Notes: generated from the sequence alone by a model not told the origin. A stretch of 64,000 bases of DNA from Pseudomonas viridiflava (GCF_900591205.1 NZ_UUPU01000001.1:682001-746000); one strand, 5' to 3'; shown: positions 42,851 to 52,926, counted from the stretch's first letter. A program made the numbers and translations.

Positions 42851-45028
42851 TTACAGGCCGTTTTTAGCCTTGAACTCCCGACGCCGACGGTGCAACACCG
42901 GCTCGGTGTAGCCGTTAGGCTGCTGGGTTCCTTCAATCACCAACTCCACCGCTGCCTGGAAGGCGATGTTGCTGTCGAAATCCGGTGCCAGTGGGCGGTA
43001 CAGCGCGTCACCCGCGTTCTGACGGTCCACCACCGGCGCCATGCGCTTGAGGCTTTCCAGCACCTGGGCTTGATTGACGACGCCGTGGCGCAGCCAGTTG
43101 GCGATGTGCTGGCTGGAGATGCGCAGGGTGGCGCGGTCTTCCATCAGGCCGACATCATTGATGTCCGGCACTTTCGAACAGCCCACGCCCTGGTCGATCC
43201 AGCGCACCACATAGCCAAGGATGCCCTGGGCGTTGTTGTCCAGCTCGTTGCGGATTTCTTCGTCAGACCAATCGGTGTTGCTGGCCAGAGGAATCGTCAG
43301 GATATCGTCCACTGACGCACGCTCGCGCTTGGCCAGTTCGGCCTGGCGGGCGAACACGTCGACCTTGTGGTAGTGCAACGCGTGCAGCGCGGCAGCCGTT
43401 GGCGAAGGCACCCAGGCGGTGTTGGCGCCGGCCAGTGGGTGAGCGATTTTCTGTTCGAGCATCGCCGCCATCAGGTCGGGCATGGCCCACATGCCTTTAC
43501 CGATCTGTGCACGGCCTTGCAGGCCGGTGCTCAAGCCGATATCGACGTTCCAGTTTTCGTAGGCGCCGATCCATTTCTCGGCCTTCATGGCGGCTTTGCG
43601 CACCATCGCGCCGGCTTCCATGGAGGTGTGGATCTCGTCGCCGGTACGGTCAAGGAAGCCGGTGTTGATAAACACCACACGTTCGCTGGCCGCCTTGATG
43701 CAGGCTTTGAGGTTGACCGTGGTGCGGCGCTCCTCGTCCATGATCCCGACTTTGAGGGTGTTGCGTGGCAGGTTCAGCACCTCTTCGATGCGGCCGAACA
43801 GCTCGTTGGTGAACGCCGCTTCTTCGGGGCCATGCATTTTCGGTTTTACGATGTACACGGAACCGGTGCGGCTGTTCTTGCGGGTGCTGTTGCCGTTGAG
43901 GCTGTGGATGGCCGCCAGGCTGGTGAGCAGGCCGTCGAGAATGCCTTCCGGCACTTCGTTGCCGTCTTTGTCGAGGATCGCGTCGATGGTCATCAAGTGG
44001 CCAACGTTGCGCACGAACAGCAGCGAACGACCGTGCAGGGTCACGTCCTGGCCATCTACGCCGGTATAGACGCGGTCGGCGTTCATGGTGCGGGTGAAGG
44101 TCTTGCCGCCCTTGGCCACTTCTTCGGCCAGGTCGCCCTTCATCAGGCCGAGCCAGTTGCGGTAGATCACCACTTTGTCATCGGCATCGACGGCGGCGAC
44201 GGAGTCTTCGCAGTCCATGATGGTGGTCAGCGCGGCTTCCATCAACACGTCTTTGACGCCGGCGGCGTCGGTCTGGCCGACCGGAGTGGCGGCGTCGATC
44301 TGGATTTCGAAGTGCAGGCCGTTGTGTTTCAGCAAGATCGCAATCGGCTCGGCCGCAGGGCCCTGGAAGCCGATCAACTGGGCATCGTCGCGCAGGCCGC
44401 TGTTGCTGCCGCCTTTGAGACTGACGATCAGCGTGCCATCAACGATCTTGTAGCCGGTGGAATCGACATGGCTGCCGGCGGTGAGCGGCGCGGCTTCGTC
44501 GAGGAAGGCGCGGGCAAAGGCGATAACCTTGTCGCCACGCACCTTGTTGTAACCCTTGCCCTTCTCGGCGCCGTCGGCTTCGCTGATGGCGTCGGTGCCG
44601 TACAGTGCGTCGTACAACGAACCCCAGCGTGCATTCGAGGCGTTGAGTGCGAAGCGGGCGTTCATCACCGGCACTACCAGCTGCGGGCCGGCCATGCGGG
44701 CGATTTCGTCATCGACGTTTTGGGTCGAGGCCTGGAAGTCTGCGGCTTCTGGCAGCAGGTATCCGATGTCTTGCAGGAAGGCTTTGTAGGCCACCGGGTC
44801 GTGCGCCTGGCCGGCGTGGGTCTGGTGCCAGGTGTCGATCCGCGTCTGGAAATCGTCGCGTTTGGCGAGTAGGGCTTTGTTCTTCGGTGCCAGGTCGTGG
44901 ATGACCTTGTCGGCGCCGGCCCAGAACTGGTCGGCAGTAATGCCGGTGCCGGGAATGGCTTCGTTGTTCACGAAGTCGAACAGGACTTTGGCGACCTGCA
45001 GGCCACCGACTTGAACGTGTTCAGTCAT
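42851..45028 (-). CDS. glcB: Malate synthase G
   Basis: A 725-residue enzyme condensing glyoxylate with acetyl-CoA to malate. It starts [16 protein letters not shown], the family N-terminus, at the ATG on 45028. Typical segments are [42 protein letters not shown], the [14 protein letters not shown] catalytic stretch and, near the end, the [16 protein letters not shown] segment. It is transcribed alone and is divergent from a GcvR-like gene. A longer in-frame start at 45085 lacks family similarity. Confidence 0.97.
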   Translation of the reverse strand: MTEHVQVGGLQVAKVLFDFVNNEAIPGTGITADQFWAGADKVIHDLAPKNKALLAKRDDFQTRIDTWHQTHAGQAHDPVAYKAFLQDIGYLLPEAADFQASTQNVDDEIARMAGPQLVVPVMNARFALNASNARWGSLYDALYGTDAISEADGAEKGKGYNKVRGDKVIAFARAFLDEAAPLTAGSHVDSTGYKIVDGTLIVSLKGGSNSGLRDDAQLIGFQGPAAEPIAILLKHNGLHFEIQIDAATPVGQTDAAGVKDVLMEAALTTIMDCEDSVAAVDADDKVVIYRNWLGLMKGDLAEEVAKGGKTFTRTMNADRVYTGVDGQDVTLHGRSLLFVRNVGHLMTIDAILDKDGNEVPEGILDGLLTSLAAIHSLNGNSTRKNSRTGSVYIVKPKMHGPEEAAFTNELFGRIEEVLNLPRNTLKVGIMDEERRTTVNLKACIKAASERVVFINTGFLDRTGDEIHTSMEAGAMVRKAAMKAEKWIGAYENWNVDIGLSTGLQGRAQIGKGMWAMPDLMAAMLEQKIAHPLAGANTAWVPSPTAAALHALHYHKVDVFARQAELAKRERASVDDILTIPLASNTDWSDEEIRNELDNNAQGILGYVVRWIDQGVGCSKVPDINDVGLMEDRATLRISSQHIANWLRHGVVNQAQVLESLKRMAPVVDRQNAGDALYRPLAPDFDSNIAFQAAVELVIEGTQQPNGYTEPVLHRRRREFKAKNGL

Positions 45029-45074
45029 TGCTTGCCTCACTCTGCGGAGCTTATGCGCTTTTTCAGATTTCATT

Positions 45075-45102
45075 ATGTAGTGCACGGTTGGGCATACTAC
45101 AT
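45075..45102. promoter_or_regulatory. Inverted repeat upstream of glcB
   Basis: ATGTAGT (45075-45081) and ACTACAT (45096-45102) form a perfect seven-base inverted repeat with a 14-base gap. Including CAT(T/C) outside, 10 of 11 bases pair. It lies about 50 bases upstream of glcB, so it may be an operator; the regulator is unknown. Confidence 0.4.
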
Positions 45103-45293
45103 GATGACTTGCGGTTGTGAAAATTAGACTAAATACGTCGTTTAGCGACCCACTTTGGTCGTACGGTCACAGTAGAGCCTTGGATGTTCTCAAAAAACTA
45201 TTAGATTGTTCCAGATAAATATAAAAATGGTACACGATTTGTTTTAAGGGGCTTGCGAGTCCACCTTGTAGATTGAATTCAGAGGGCTTCGCC

Positions 45294-45806
45294 ATGGACC
45301 ATCTTGTACTCACTATTATCGCCGCCGACAAACCCGGCCTGGTTGAACGCATCGCGCAGAACATTGCGGCCCACGGCGGCAACTGGCTGGAAAGCCGCAT
45401 GGCGCACATGGCCGGGCAGTTTGCCGGGATCCTGCGGGTCAGTGTGCCGACCGAACAGCGTCAGGCGCTGGTCAGCGCGTTGGAGGACTTATCCACACAT
45501 GGCATTCGCGTGCTGGTGGGTGAGGGCAGCACCGGTCAGGCTTCGGCCTCCAAGTCGATTGTAATGACGCTGGTGGGCAATGATCGCTCGGGCATCGTGC
45601 GCGAGATCACGGCGCTACTGAGCAAGCAGGGTGTGAACCTGGAGAGCCTGAGCACCGATGTGCGCCCGGCACCCATGAGCGGTGATCCGCTGTTTACCGC
45701 CGAGGCGCTGTTGCAGGTGCCGGCAGCGTTATCCCTGGATACCTTGCAGCTGTCCCTCGAGACGTTGGCCGATGACTTGATGGTAGAACTGCACCACGAG
45801 GAATAA
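45294..45806 (+). CDS. Glycine cleavage regulator GcvR-like double-ACT protein
   Basis: A 170-residue protein of two ACT domains: residues about 1-75 (DHLVLTIIAADKPGLVERIAQNIAAHGGNWLESRMA) and 90-170 (SIVMTLVGNDRSGIVREITALLSKQGVNLESL). GcvR-type proteins sense glycine and restrain the activator of the glycine cleavage system. AGAGGG precedes the ATG at 45294. It is divergent from glcB, an interesting pairing because glyoxylate and glycine interconvert. It has no DNA-binding domain of its own. Confidence 0.85.
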   Translation: MDHLVLTIIAADKPGLVERIAQNIAAHGGNWLESRMAHMAGQFAGILRVSVPTEQRQALVSALEDLSTHGIRVLVGEGSTGQASASKSIVMTLVGNDRSGIVREITALLSKQGVNLESLSTDVRPAPMSGDPLFTAEALLQVPAALSLDTLQLSLETLADDLMVELHHEE

Positions 45807-45845
45807 TGTGCCCACAAGGTTATGCATGGAAATCTTGCATGGGCT

Positions 45846-45966
45846 TGTGGATAACCTGTAGAGACCCGGCGCCAGACCACACCGGCCGGGCTTCTGCGCT
45901 AGCTGAGCAAAAAACGAGCAGTTTCAAGGGCTTGTGCACAAATGGCGGGGATCAGGTTGTGGATAA
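45846..45966. repeat. Pair of DnaA boxes between the GcvR-like gene and rarD
   Basis: Two TGTGGATAACCT sites (nonamers at 45846-45854 and 45958-45966) in the same orientation, 112 bases apart, each a perfect DnaA box on the minus strand. A third perfect box, opposite in direction, is inside the preceding gene at 45489-45497. TGTGCACAA sits between them. Nothing else is seen in 45807-46029. Confidence 0.55.
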
Positions 45967-46029
45967 CCTTGGGGTGGATGTCTGCAAGCCACGTGCGCTG
46001 TGGCTTGCAGAGGTTTGTACGTTATTTGA

Positions 46030-46914
46030 TCAGCGTTTGCGCACGCCCAGCCACGCATCCAGGCTGTAAACCACCAGGCCAGCCCAGATAAACGCGAAGG
46101 CGATCAGGGTGCTCGTTGCCAGGTGTTCGCCGAACAGCAGCACCGCTTCCAGCAGCACCAACGTCGGGGCTACATACTGCAAAAAGCCCAGCGCGGTGTA
46201 GGGCAAATGCCGGGCGGCAGCGTTGAAGCACACGAGTGGGATCAGCGTCACCGGGCCTGCCGCCACCAGCCACCAGGCTTCGGACGTGCTCCAGAATTCA
46301 AGCTGTGCACTGTGCGCCGACGGGTTGAACAGCAACCACGCCACGGCAATCGGCACCAGCATCCAGGTTTCCACCACCAGCCCGGGCAACGCCTTGACCG
46401 GCGCCTGCTTGCGGATCAGGCCGTAGAAACCGAAGGTCAGCGCCAGCACCAGCGACACCCACGGCAAACTGCCCACCTGCCACACCTGTTGCGCCACGCC
46501 CACGGCTGCCAGGCCCACGGCCACCCACTGCAAACGACGCAGCCGTTCGCCGAGGATCAGCATGCCCAGCAACACATTCACCAGCGGGTTGATGTAGTAA
46601 CCCAGGCTCGCTTCCAGCATGCGCCCGCTGTTCACCGACCACACATAGGTCAGCCAGTTACCCGCAATCAACGAACCGCTGAGGGCCAGGATCGCCAGGC
46701 GTTTTGGGTTGTCGCGCAGCTCGCGGAACCAGCCGGGGTGTTTCCACACCATCAATAGCAAGCCGCCGAACAGCGCCGACCACAGCACGCGGTGAACGAT
46801 GATTTCGGCGGCGGGTACGCTGGCGATGGCTTTGAAATAGAGCGGGAACAGACCCCAGATGACATAGGCACTCAGGCCCAGGATGTACCCCTTGCGGGGG
46901 TTGGCGGCGTGCAT
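46030..46914 (-). CDS. rarD: RarD/EamA-family transporter
   Basis: A 294-residue membrane protein with ten predicted helices and two EamA-type halves. It starts NPRKGYILGLSAYVIWGLFPLYFKAI, the RarD signature, with AAGGA upstream of the ATG. The YINPLVNVLLGMLILGERLRRLQWVAVGLA segment is typical. RarD proteins are drug/metabolite-type exporters of uncertain substrate. The end faces the DnaA-box region. Confidence 0.9.
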   Translation of the reverse strand: MHAANPRKGYILGLSAYVIWGLFPLYFKAIASVPAAEIIVHRVLWSALFGGLLLMVWKHPGWFRELRDNPKRLAILALSGSLIAGNWLTYVWSVNSGRMLEASLGYYINPLVNVLLGMLILGERLRRLQWVAVGLAAVGVAQQVWQVGSLPWVSLVLALTFGFYGLIRKQAPVKALPGLVVETWMLVPIAVAWLLFNPSAHSAQLEFWSTSEAWWLVAAGPVTLIPLVCFNAAARHLPYTALGFLQYVAPTLVLLEAVLLFGEHLATSTLIAFAFIWAGLVVYSLDAWLGVRKR

Positions 46915-46990
46915 TGCAGAATCCTTGCTCAGGCAGCTAACAAAGCGCGATTGTAAGGATTTTTGTCAGGGGATGTGTGCTGAAAAATCA

Positions 46991-47074
46991 TGTAGGAGCC
47001 GGCTTGCCGGCGATGGCGTCCGAACGATCAACGTTGATCTCAAGGACCTGATCGCCGGCAAGCCGGCTCCTACA
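46991..47074. repeat. REP doublet, GTAGGAGCCGGC class, between rarD and srkA
   Basis: TGTAGGAGCCGGCTTGCCGG and its perfect complement CCGGCAAGCCGGCTCCTACA. This is the only doublet here with TAGGAGCCGGC arms. Confidence 0.9.
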
Positions 47075-47087
47075 AGGGTGAGGTGGG

Positions 47088-48062
47088 TCAGAAGAGTTTC
47101 AGCGGTTCTTCGTTGAGCGCCGACAGCTGCTCACGCAACGCCAACACCTGATCACCCCAATACCGCTCGCTGCCGAACCACGGGAAGCTGTGGGGGAACG
47201 CCGGGTCATCCCAACGCCGTGCCAGCCAGGCACTGTAGTGCATCAGGCGCAAGGCGCGCAGGGGTTCGATCAGCGCCAGTTCGCGGGGGTCGAAATCATG
47301 GAATTCCTGGTAGCCGTCCATCAATTCCGAGAGCTGGCCCATGCACTCCTGGCGATCACCGGCGAGCATCATCCACAGGTCCTGCACGGCCGGGCCCATG
47401 CGGCAGTCATCCAGGTCGACGATATGGAACATCTCATCGCGGCACATCATGTTGCCGGGGTGGCAATCGCCGTGCATGCGGATGTTCTTGTGCGGCGTGG
47501 CCTTGTACACCTCTTCCACGCGCTTGAGCAGGTCGCGGGCGACCGACTCATAGGCCGGCAGCAGGCTTTTTGGAATGAAATTGCCTTCGAGCAAGGTGTT
47601 GAGGGAGTCGTGACCGAAGTTCTTCACCCCCAACGCTTCGCGGTGTTCGAACGGGCGGGTGGAGCCCACCGCGTGCAACCGGCCGAGCAACTGCCCCAGG
47701 CGATAGAGTTGATCGAGGTTGCCCGGCTCCGGCGCACGGCCGCCACGACGGGGGAACAGGGTGAAGCGGAAACCTGCATGTTCGAACAGGCTTTCGCCGT
47801 TATGAATCATCGGTGCGACCACCGGCACGTCGCACTCGGCCAGTTCGAAGGTGAAGCGGTGTTCTTCGAGGATGGCCTCGTTGGTCCAGCGCTGGGGACG
47901 GTAGAACTTGGCGATCAGCGGTTCGGAGTCTTCGATGCCCACCTGATACACGCGATTTTCGTAGCTATTGAGCGCCAGAACGCGAGCATCGCTGAGAAAA
48001 CCGATGCTTTCGACGGCGTCGAGTACCAGGTCAGGGGTGAGTGTTTCAAACGGGTGAGCCAT
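47088..48062 (-). CDS. srkA: Stress response serine/threonine kinase SrkA (YihE)
   Basis: A 324-residue APH/ChoK-fold protein kinase. It starts HPFETLTPDLVLDAVESIGF. The catalytic loop is RMHGDCHPGNMM (about residue 200), with VDLDDCRMGPAVQDLWMML as the metal-binding motif. AGGAG lies six bases before the ATG at 48062. In E. coli this kinase counters cell death under stress and is regulated by Cpx; regulation here is not visible. Confidence 0.92.
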   Translation of the reverse strand: MAHPFETLTPDLVLDAVESIGFLSDARVLALNSYENRVYQVGIEDSEPLIAKFYRPQRWTNEAILEEHRFTFELAECDVPVVAPMIHNGESLFEHAGFRFTLFPRRGGRAPEPGNLDQLYRLGQLLGRLHAVGSTRPFEHREALGVKNFGHDSLNTLLEGNFIPKSLLPAYESVARDLLKRVEEVYKATPHKNIRMHGDCHPGNMMCRDEMFHIVDLDDCRMGPAVQDLWMMLAGDRQECMGQLSELMDGYQEFHDFDPRELALIEPLRALRLMHYSAWLARRWDDPAFPHSFPWFGSERYWGDQVLALREQLSALNEEPLKLF

Positions 48063-48146
48063 GCGAACTCCTGCGCGCAGCAGGGCGCCGCGTCCGGCTC
48101 GGTATGGTAACGCACACGAGCATAGATAGGTGGTGGCTGTGCGTAC

Positions 48147-48234
48147 GCCTTCGCGAGCAAGCCCGCTCCCACATTCGACCGCATTCCACGGTTGGAACTC
48201 GATCAAGTGTGTGAGCGGGCTTGCTCGCGACGGC
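48147..48234. repeat. REP doublet between srkA and phoX (different spacer)
   Basis: TTCGCGAGCAAGCCCGCTCC and TGAGCGGGCTTGCTCGCGA. Its spacer (CATTCGACCGCATTCCACGG) is unrelated to the spacer shared by five other doublets. Confidence 0.85.
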
Positions 48235-48240
48235 AGTTTG

Positions 48241-50139
48241 TCAGGCGCCGACGATGCCGCCGTCATCCCGCCGAATCGCCATCACCGACGAACGCGGTTT
48301 ACCGTTCGGCAGATGCTCCGGCCAGGTCGAGCCACCGGTTTCGCCGGGATGCTGGATCCCCACGAACAGGGTTTTCTGATCCGGCGAGAAGCTGATACCC
48401 GTGACCTCGCAGGCCACCGGCCCGACCATGAACCGCCGGATTTCCCCGGTGCTCGGGTCGGCGCACAGCATCTGGTTATTGCCCATGCCGGCGAAGTCGC
48501 CCGCATTGCTGTAGTCGCCGTCGGTCAGAATCCATAGGCGCCCGGCTTTGTCGAAACCCAGGCCGTCGGGGCTGTTGAACATGTTTTGCGGGTTGATATT
48601 CGACGAGCCGCCCTTGGGTGTGCCGGCATGCACGCCAGGGTTGCCGGCCACGACAAACAGGTCCCAGGTGAACTCAGTGGCGCCATGGTTATCGGCGTCC
48701 GCTTTCCAGCGCAGGATCTGGCCGTAGACGTTTTTCTCGCGGGGGTTGGGGCCGCCCACCGGCTGGCCGTCTTCACCGCGCTTGGCGTTGTTGGTCAGGG
48801 TGCAATAGACCTGGCCGTCGGTGGGGCTGACCACGATCCATTCCGGGCGGTCCATGCGGGTGGCTTTCACCACACTGGCGGCCAGGCGTGCGTGGATCAG
48901 CACTTCGGCCTGGCTGGCGAAGCCGGTACTGGCGTCGATGCCGTTTTTGCCGTGGGTCAACTCAACCCATTGGCCCTTGCCCTTGGGGTGGTCGGCGTTG
49001 CCGTCGCCCGCGTCGAAGATGGCCACGTACAAGGTGCCGTGGTCGAGCAGGTCTTTGTTGGCCTTGGGATTTTTGTGATTGATCTTGTCGCGGCTGACGA
49101 ACTTGTAGATGAACTCGCCGCGCTCGTCGTCGCCCATATACACCACGGCGCGGCCATCGCGGGTCTCCGCCAGGGCTGCGTTCTCGTGCTTGAAGCGGCC
49201 GAGGGCGGTGCGCTTGGCGGGTGTGGATTGCGGGTCGAACGGGTCGATTTCCACTACCCAGCCATGTCGATTGAGTTCATTGGGGTTCTTGGCGATGTCG
49301 AAACGCGGGTCGTGCGGGTGCCAGTTGATCTCTTTGCTGGCCGCCACCACGCCGTAGCGCTTTTGCCCGGTATCGAAGGTTTGTTGTGGGTTGCTGCTGC
49401 CGAAGCAGTCGGTGAAGTTCTCTTCGCACGTCAGATAAGTGCCCCATGGCGTCTTGCCGTTGGCGCAGTTCTGGAAGGTGCCGAGGACTTTTTTGCCGGT
49501 TTTGTCGGCGCTGGTTTGCATCCACGCATGGCCGGCCGCAGGGCCGCTGACGCGAATCGGCGAGTTGCCGTGGATGCGCCGGTTGTAGCGCGAGTCTTGG
49601 ACGAACTGCCAGGTGTCGCCCTTGCGCCGCACTTCGATCACCGATACGCCTTCACTGGCCTGGGCCTTGCGCACGTCTTCGGCCGATTGCGGCGCGCCGC
49701 CGTGGGCGTAGAGGTAGCGGTAATTGGTGTATTCGTTGTTGATCGCCATCAGGGCGCGGTTGTCATCGCCGGGGAAGGCGAACAGGCTCATGCCGTCGTT
49801 ATTGTCACCGAACTGCTGTTCCTGGGCGGTGGCCGTGCCGTTGCCGGACGGGTCGAAGGCCGGGGCGCTCTTGCTCAGAGGCTGGCCCCAACTGATCAGC
49901 ACCGAAGCGCTATAGCCTGTCGGCAGGGTAATGGCGTCGCTGGTGGCGGCGGCGATGCTGGCAAAGCCCAGCAACGGGCTGGCCGTGGTGGCGTTGACGG
50001 CCAGCGCGCTGCGGGTCAGCAGGTTGCCGCCGAGGAACATCGCGGCGCCGCACAGGGCACCGGCGCCGATAAAGCGGCGGCGGGTGAGGCCGACCATCTG
50101 TTCGAGGTCGGTGGCTTGGTTTTCTTCTAATAGGCTCAT
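48241..50139 (-). CDS. phoX: PhoX-type alkaline phosphatase, Tat-exported
   Basis: A 632-residue phosphatase of the PhoX family, which uses calcium and iron. The twin-arginine signal is LTRRRFIGAGALCGAAMFLGG (residues about 18-39). Characteristic segments are CEENFTDCFG, NRHGWVVEIDPFDP, GRFKHENAALAETRDGRAVVYMGDDERGEFIYKFVS and TPKGGSSNINPQNMFNSPDGLGFD. I use the ATG at 50139 (MSLLEENQATDL), which leads into the Tat signal. It probably scavenges phosphate; no clear Pho box was found by eye. Confidence 0.9.
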   Translation of the reverse strand: MSLLEENQATDLEQMVGLTRRRFIGAGALCGAAMFLGGNLLTRSALAVNATTASPLLGFASIAAATSDAITLPTGYSASVLISWGQPLSKSAPAFDPSGNGTATAQEQQFGDNNDGMSLFAFPGDDNRALMAINNEYTNYRYLYAHGGAPQSAEDVRKAQASEGVSVIEVRRKGDTWQFVQDSRYNRRIHGNSPIRVSGPAAGHAWMQTSADKTGKKVLGTFQNCANGKTPWGTYLTCEENFTDCFGSSNPQQTFDTGQKRYGVVAASKEINWHPHDPRFDIAKNPNELNRHGWVVEIDPFDPQSTPAKRTALGRFKHENAALAETRDGRAVVYMGDDERGEFIYKFVSRDKINHKNPKANKDLLDHGTLYVAIFDAGDGNADHPKGKGQWVELTHGKNGIDASTGFASQAEVLIHARLAASVVKATRMDRPEWIVVSPTDGQVYCTLTNNAKRGEDGQPVGGPNPREKNVYGQILRWKADADNHGATEFTWDLFVVAGNPGVHAGTPKGGSSNINPQNMFNSPDGLGFDKAGRLWILTDGDYSNAGDFAGMGNNQMLCADPSTGEIRRFMVGPVACEVTGISFSPDQKTLFVGIQHPGETGGSTWPEHLPNGKPRSSVMAIRRDDGGIVGA

Positions 50140-50218
50140 ATCAGGCTCCCTGCGGTTTTTGCAGACACCATAAGGAGCGGGCGTGACGAAATTGTTGCAG
50201 TTAGACGATGGGCGGCGG

Positions 50219-50983
50219 CTAAACCGGTGTGCCGAGCAGCACATTGCTCGGTGCGAATTGCACCTGGATCGCCTGGCCCTCGGCCGCGCCCAGAGCCGCG
50301 AGCGCCTCGGGCTGCGCCAGCGCGCATAAAACCAGGCCATTGGGCAGGGCGATCCTCACTTCGCTGGGGCCGTCGTCGGCGTTGAGAATGGCGTCGACCG
50401 TGCCGCTCATACAATTGTGTCCAGGTGTTGCGAGCTGCTGCGGCGCAAGCAATTCCAGCCAGCCGGCCTTGATCAGTGCCACCACTTCCACGCCGGTTTC
50501 CAGTTCCAGGCGTTGGGTGCTGTCGTGGGTGATCTGCGCCTGTAACATCAGCCCGCCGGCCAGTTGCAGGCGGATCAGGTCGTTGCGGCCATGGCTTTCA
50601 ATCGCCAGGACCTGGCCATGCAATTGATTGCGCGCACTGGTGCGCAGCATCAAGCGGCCGAGCAGGTTGAAGTCGCTGGCCGCTTCATCGGAGCCCAACA
50701 CCTCGGCCTGCAACACTTGCAGGCGCTGGTAAAGGCGTAACACGCGCTCACCTTCGGCCGTCAGCTTGGCACCGCCGCCGCCCTTGCCGCCGACGCTGCG
50801 CTCTACCAGCGGTTTTTGCGCCAGATTGTTCAATTCATCAATGGCGTCCCAGGCGGCCTTGTAACTCAGGCCGGCGCTTTTGGCGGCGCGGGTGATGGAA
50901 CCTTGTTCCGCAATATGCCCCAGCAACGCGATGCGCTGCGGGCGGCGGATGATGTGTTGGCTGAGGGACGTCGGCAGAGACAT
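50219..50983 (-). CDS. modE: ModE-like molybdate-responsive regulator
   Basis: A 254-residue LysR-type winged-helix plus TOBE protein. The N-terminal HTH (residues about 10-75) reads RRPQRIALLGHIAEQGSITRAAKSAGLSYKAAWDAID, ending with the ModE wing VGGKGGGGAKLT. Two TOBE domains follow (SARNQLHGQVLAIESHG and CMSGTVDAILNADDG). No mod transport genes are adjacent, so the targets are elsewhere. The start MSLPTSLSQHIIRRP fits family length. Confidence 0.9.
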   Translation of the reverse strand: MSLPTSLSQHIIRRPQRIALLGHIAEQGSITRAAKSAGLSYKAAWDAIDELNNLAQKPLVERSVGGKGGGGAKLTAEGERVLRLYQRLQVLQAEVLGSDEAASDFNLLGRLMLRTSARNQLHGQVLAIESHGRNDLIRLQLAGGLMLQAQITHDSTQRLELETGVEVVALIKAGWLELLAPQQLATPGHNCMSGTVDAILNADDGPSEVRIALPNGLVLCALAQPEALAALGAAEGQAIQVQFAPSNVLLGTPV

Positions 50984-51040
50984 GGCGATACGCTTGGATG
51001 AGATGCGCCGACGTTGCAGCCCCTGCGCGCGGGAGTCAAG

Positions 51041-51778
51041 TCAGGCGCCGGGTTTGGGCGTGCGGGCCAGGCAGTACACGTCGACCTGCCGCGCACCGGC
51101 GTGCATCAACAGGCGTGCCAGGCTGTGGGCGGTGGCGCCGGTGGTGAGTACGTCGTCGACCAACGCAAAGTGCCGACCCTGCACCGAGGCGCCGGGTGCC
51201 AGGGCAAAGGCGCCGCGCAGGTTGCGTTGGCGGGTCTTGGCGTCGAGGGCTTGTTGCGCGACGGTTTCGTGGGGGCGTAACAGCAGGTGTTCATCGTAAG
51301 GGATGTTCAAGTCTGAACTGAGCCAACGCGCAAGCATCAGGGCCTGGTTATAGCCGCGTTCGCGCAGCCGTCTGGCGGCCATGGGCACTGGCAGCAGGCA
51401 GTCGGGGCGGGTCAGTTCATTGTTGTCCAAGCGATGGCGCAAGTGGTGCCCCAGCAGGCGGCCCAGCAGATGCCCGAGCGGCCAGCGCGCCTGATGCTTG
51501 AAGCGGCTGATGAGGGTGTCGACCGGAAAGCTGAACGTCCAAGGCGCGATTACCTGTTTAAAGGCTGGCGGCTGTTTCTGGCATTGGCCGCATACCAGGC
51601 CCTCCATCGGCAAGGGCAGGGCGCACACTTCGCAGTGCTGCATCAACCAGGGCAGCTCGGTTTCGCAGGCGTTGCACACACAATCGGCCGATTCCGTCAC
51701 TTCATCGCAGACTAAACATGTTTGAGTGTTTTTTAACCAGATGTAAACTTGGTGTTTGCAGTCAGGTTGACAGTGCAT
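51041..51778 (-). CDS. comF: ComF family phosphoribosyltransferase-like protein
   Basis: A 245-residue ComF protein. A zinc-binding start (CLVCDEVTESADCVCNACE then CEVCALPLP and CGQCQ) precedes a phosphoribosyltransferase domain with LPVPMAARRLRERGYNQ and HFALVDDVLTTGATAHSLARLL (PRPP loop). AAGGA lies six bases before the ATG at 51778. ComF is linked to DNA uptake in competent bacteria; in Pseudomonas the role is uncertain. Divergent from bioB, as is common in Pseudomonas. Confidence 0.92.
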   Translation of the reverse strand: MHCQPDCKHQVYIWLKNTQTCLVCDEVTESADCVCNACETELPWLMQHCEVCALPLPMEGLVCGQCQKQPPAFKQVIAPWTFSFPVDTLISRFKHQARWPLGHLLGRLLGHHLRHRLDNNELTRPDCLLPVPMAARRLRERGYNQALMLARWLSSDLNIPYDEHLLLRPHETVAQQALDAKTRQRNLRGAFALAPGASVQGRHFALVDDVLTTGATAHSLARLLMHAGARQVDVYCLARTPKPGA

Positions 51779-51870
51779 GAATCTTCCTTAAATATGCCAA
51801 GCATCCGTGTCGCGCCTGTGGGTATTGCCCTTCCCGCAGCGCTTGCCCAAGCATAATCAAGGAATCGCCC

Positions 51871-52926
51871 ATGAGCGCCAGCACCACCGCCACTTTGCGT
51901 CACGATTGGTCTCTAGCCGAAGTCAAAGCGTTGTTCGTGCAGCCGTTCAATGACCTGTTGTTCCAGGCGCAGACCGTGCACCGCGCGCACTTCGACGCCA
52001 ACCGCGTGCAGGTGTCGACCCTGCTGTCGATCAAAACCGGCGCCTGCCCGGAAGATTGCAAATATTGTCCGCAGTCGGGCCACTACAACACTGGCCTGGA
52101 AAAAGAAAAGCTGATGGAGGTGCAGAAGGTCCTCGAAGAGGCCGCCCGCGCCAAGGCCATCGGCTCGACCCGCTTCTGCATGGGCGCCGCCTGGAAGCAC
52201 CCGTCGGCCAAAGACATGCCGTACGTGCTGCAGATGGTCAAAGGCGTGAAGGCCATGGGCCTGGAAACCTGCATGACCCTCGGCCGTCTCGACCAGGACC
52301 AGACCGAAGCCCTGGCCCAGGCCGGCCTCGATTACTACAACCATAACCTGGACACCTCGCCGGAGTTCTACGGCAGTATCATCACTACCCGCACCTACAG
52401 CGAGCGCCTGCAAACCCTGGCCTACGTGCGTGATTCGGGGATGAAGATCTGCTCCGGCGGCATCCTCGGCATGGGCGAGTCCCTCGACGATCGCGCCAAC
52501 CTGCTGATCCAGCTGGCCAACCTGCCGGAGCACCCGGAGTCGGTGCCGATCAACATGCTGGTGAAGGTCGCCGGTACACCGCTGGAAAACGCCGAGGACA
52601 TCGACCCGTTCGACTTCATCCGCATGCTGGCCGTGGCGCGCATCCTGATGCCGCAATCCCATGTGCGCCTGTCGGCCGGTCGTGAAGCGATGAACGAGCA
52701 GATGCAGGCCCTGGCGTTCTTTGCCGGCGCCAACTCGATTTTCTACGGCGACAAACTGCTGACCACCGCCAACCCGCAAGCCGACAAGGACATGCAGCTG
52801 TTCTCGCGCCTGGGGATTTTGCCGGAAGCCCGTGAAGAGCACGCCGATGAAGTGCACCAGGCGGCGATCGAGCAGGCGCTGGTGGAGCAAAAGAGCAGCG
52901 AGCAGTTCTATAACGCTGTCGTCTGA
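51871..52926 (+). CDS. bioB: Biotin synthase
   Basis: A 351-residue radical SAM enzyme inserting sulfur into dethiobiotin. The SAM cluster motif is C59-x3-C63-x2-C66 (CPEDCKYC). The 2Fe-2S ligands lie in [11 protein letters not shown] and [18 protein letters not shown] segments. AAGGAA lies seven bases before the ATG. First gene of bioBFHCD; a REP doublet separates it from bioF. Confidence 0.97.
   Translation: MSASTTATLRHDWSLAEVKALFVQPFNDLLFQAQTVHRAHFDANRVQVSTLLSIKTGACPEDCKYCPQSGHYNTGLEKEKLMEVQKVLEEAARAKAIGSTRFCMGAAWKHPSAKDMPYVLQMVKGVKAMGLETCMTLGRLDQDQTEALAQAGLDYYNHNLDTSPEFYGSIITTRTYSERLQTLAYVRDSGMKICSGGILGMGESLDDRANLLIQLANLPEHPESVPINMLVKVAGTPLENAEDIDPFDFIRMLAVARILMPQSHVRLSAGREAMNEQMQALAFFAGANSIFYGDKLLTTANPQADKDMQLFSRLGILPEAREEHADEVHQAAIEQALVEQKSSEQFYNAVV

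Noticed and set aside
51742..51760. TGTAAAC-N5-GTTTGCA as a BirA operator for bioB
   Set aside because: The arm spacing (5) is far from the 14-16 bases of BirA sites, one base mismatches, and it lies within the start of comF.
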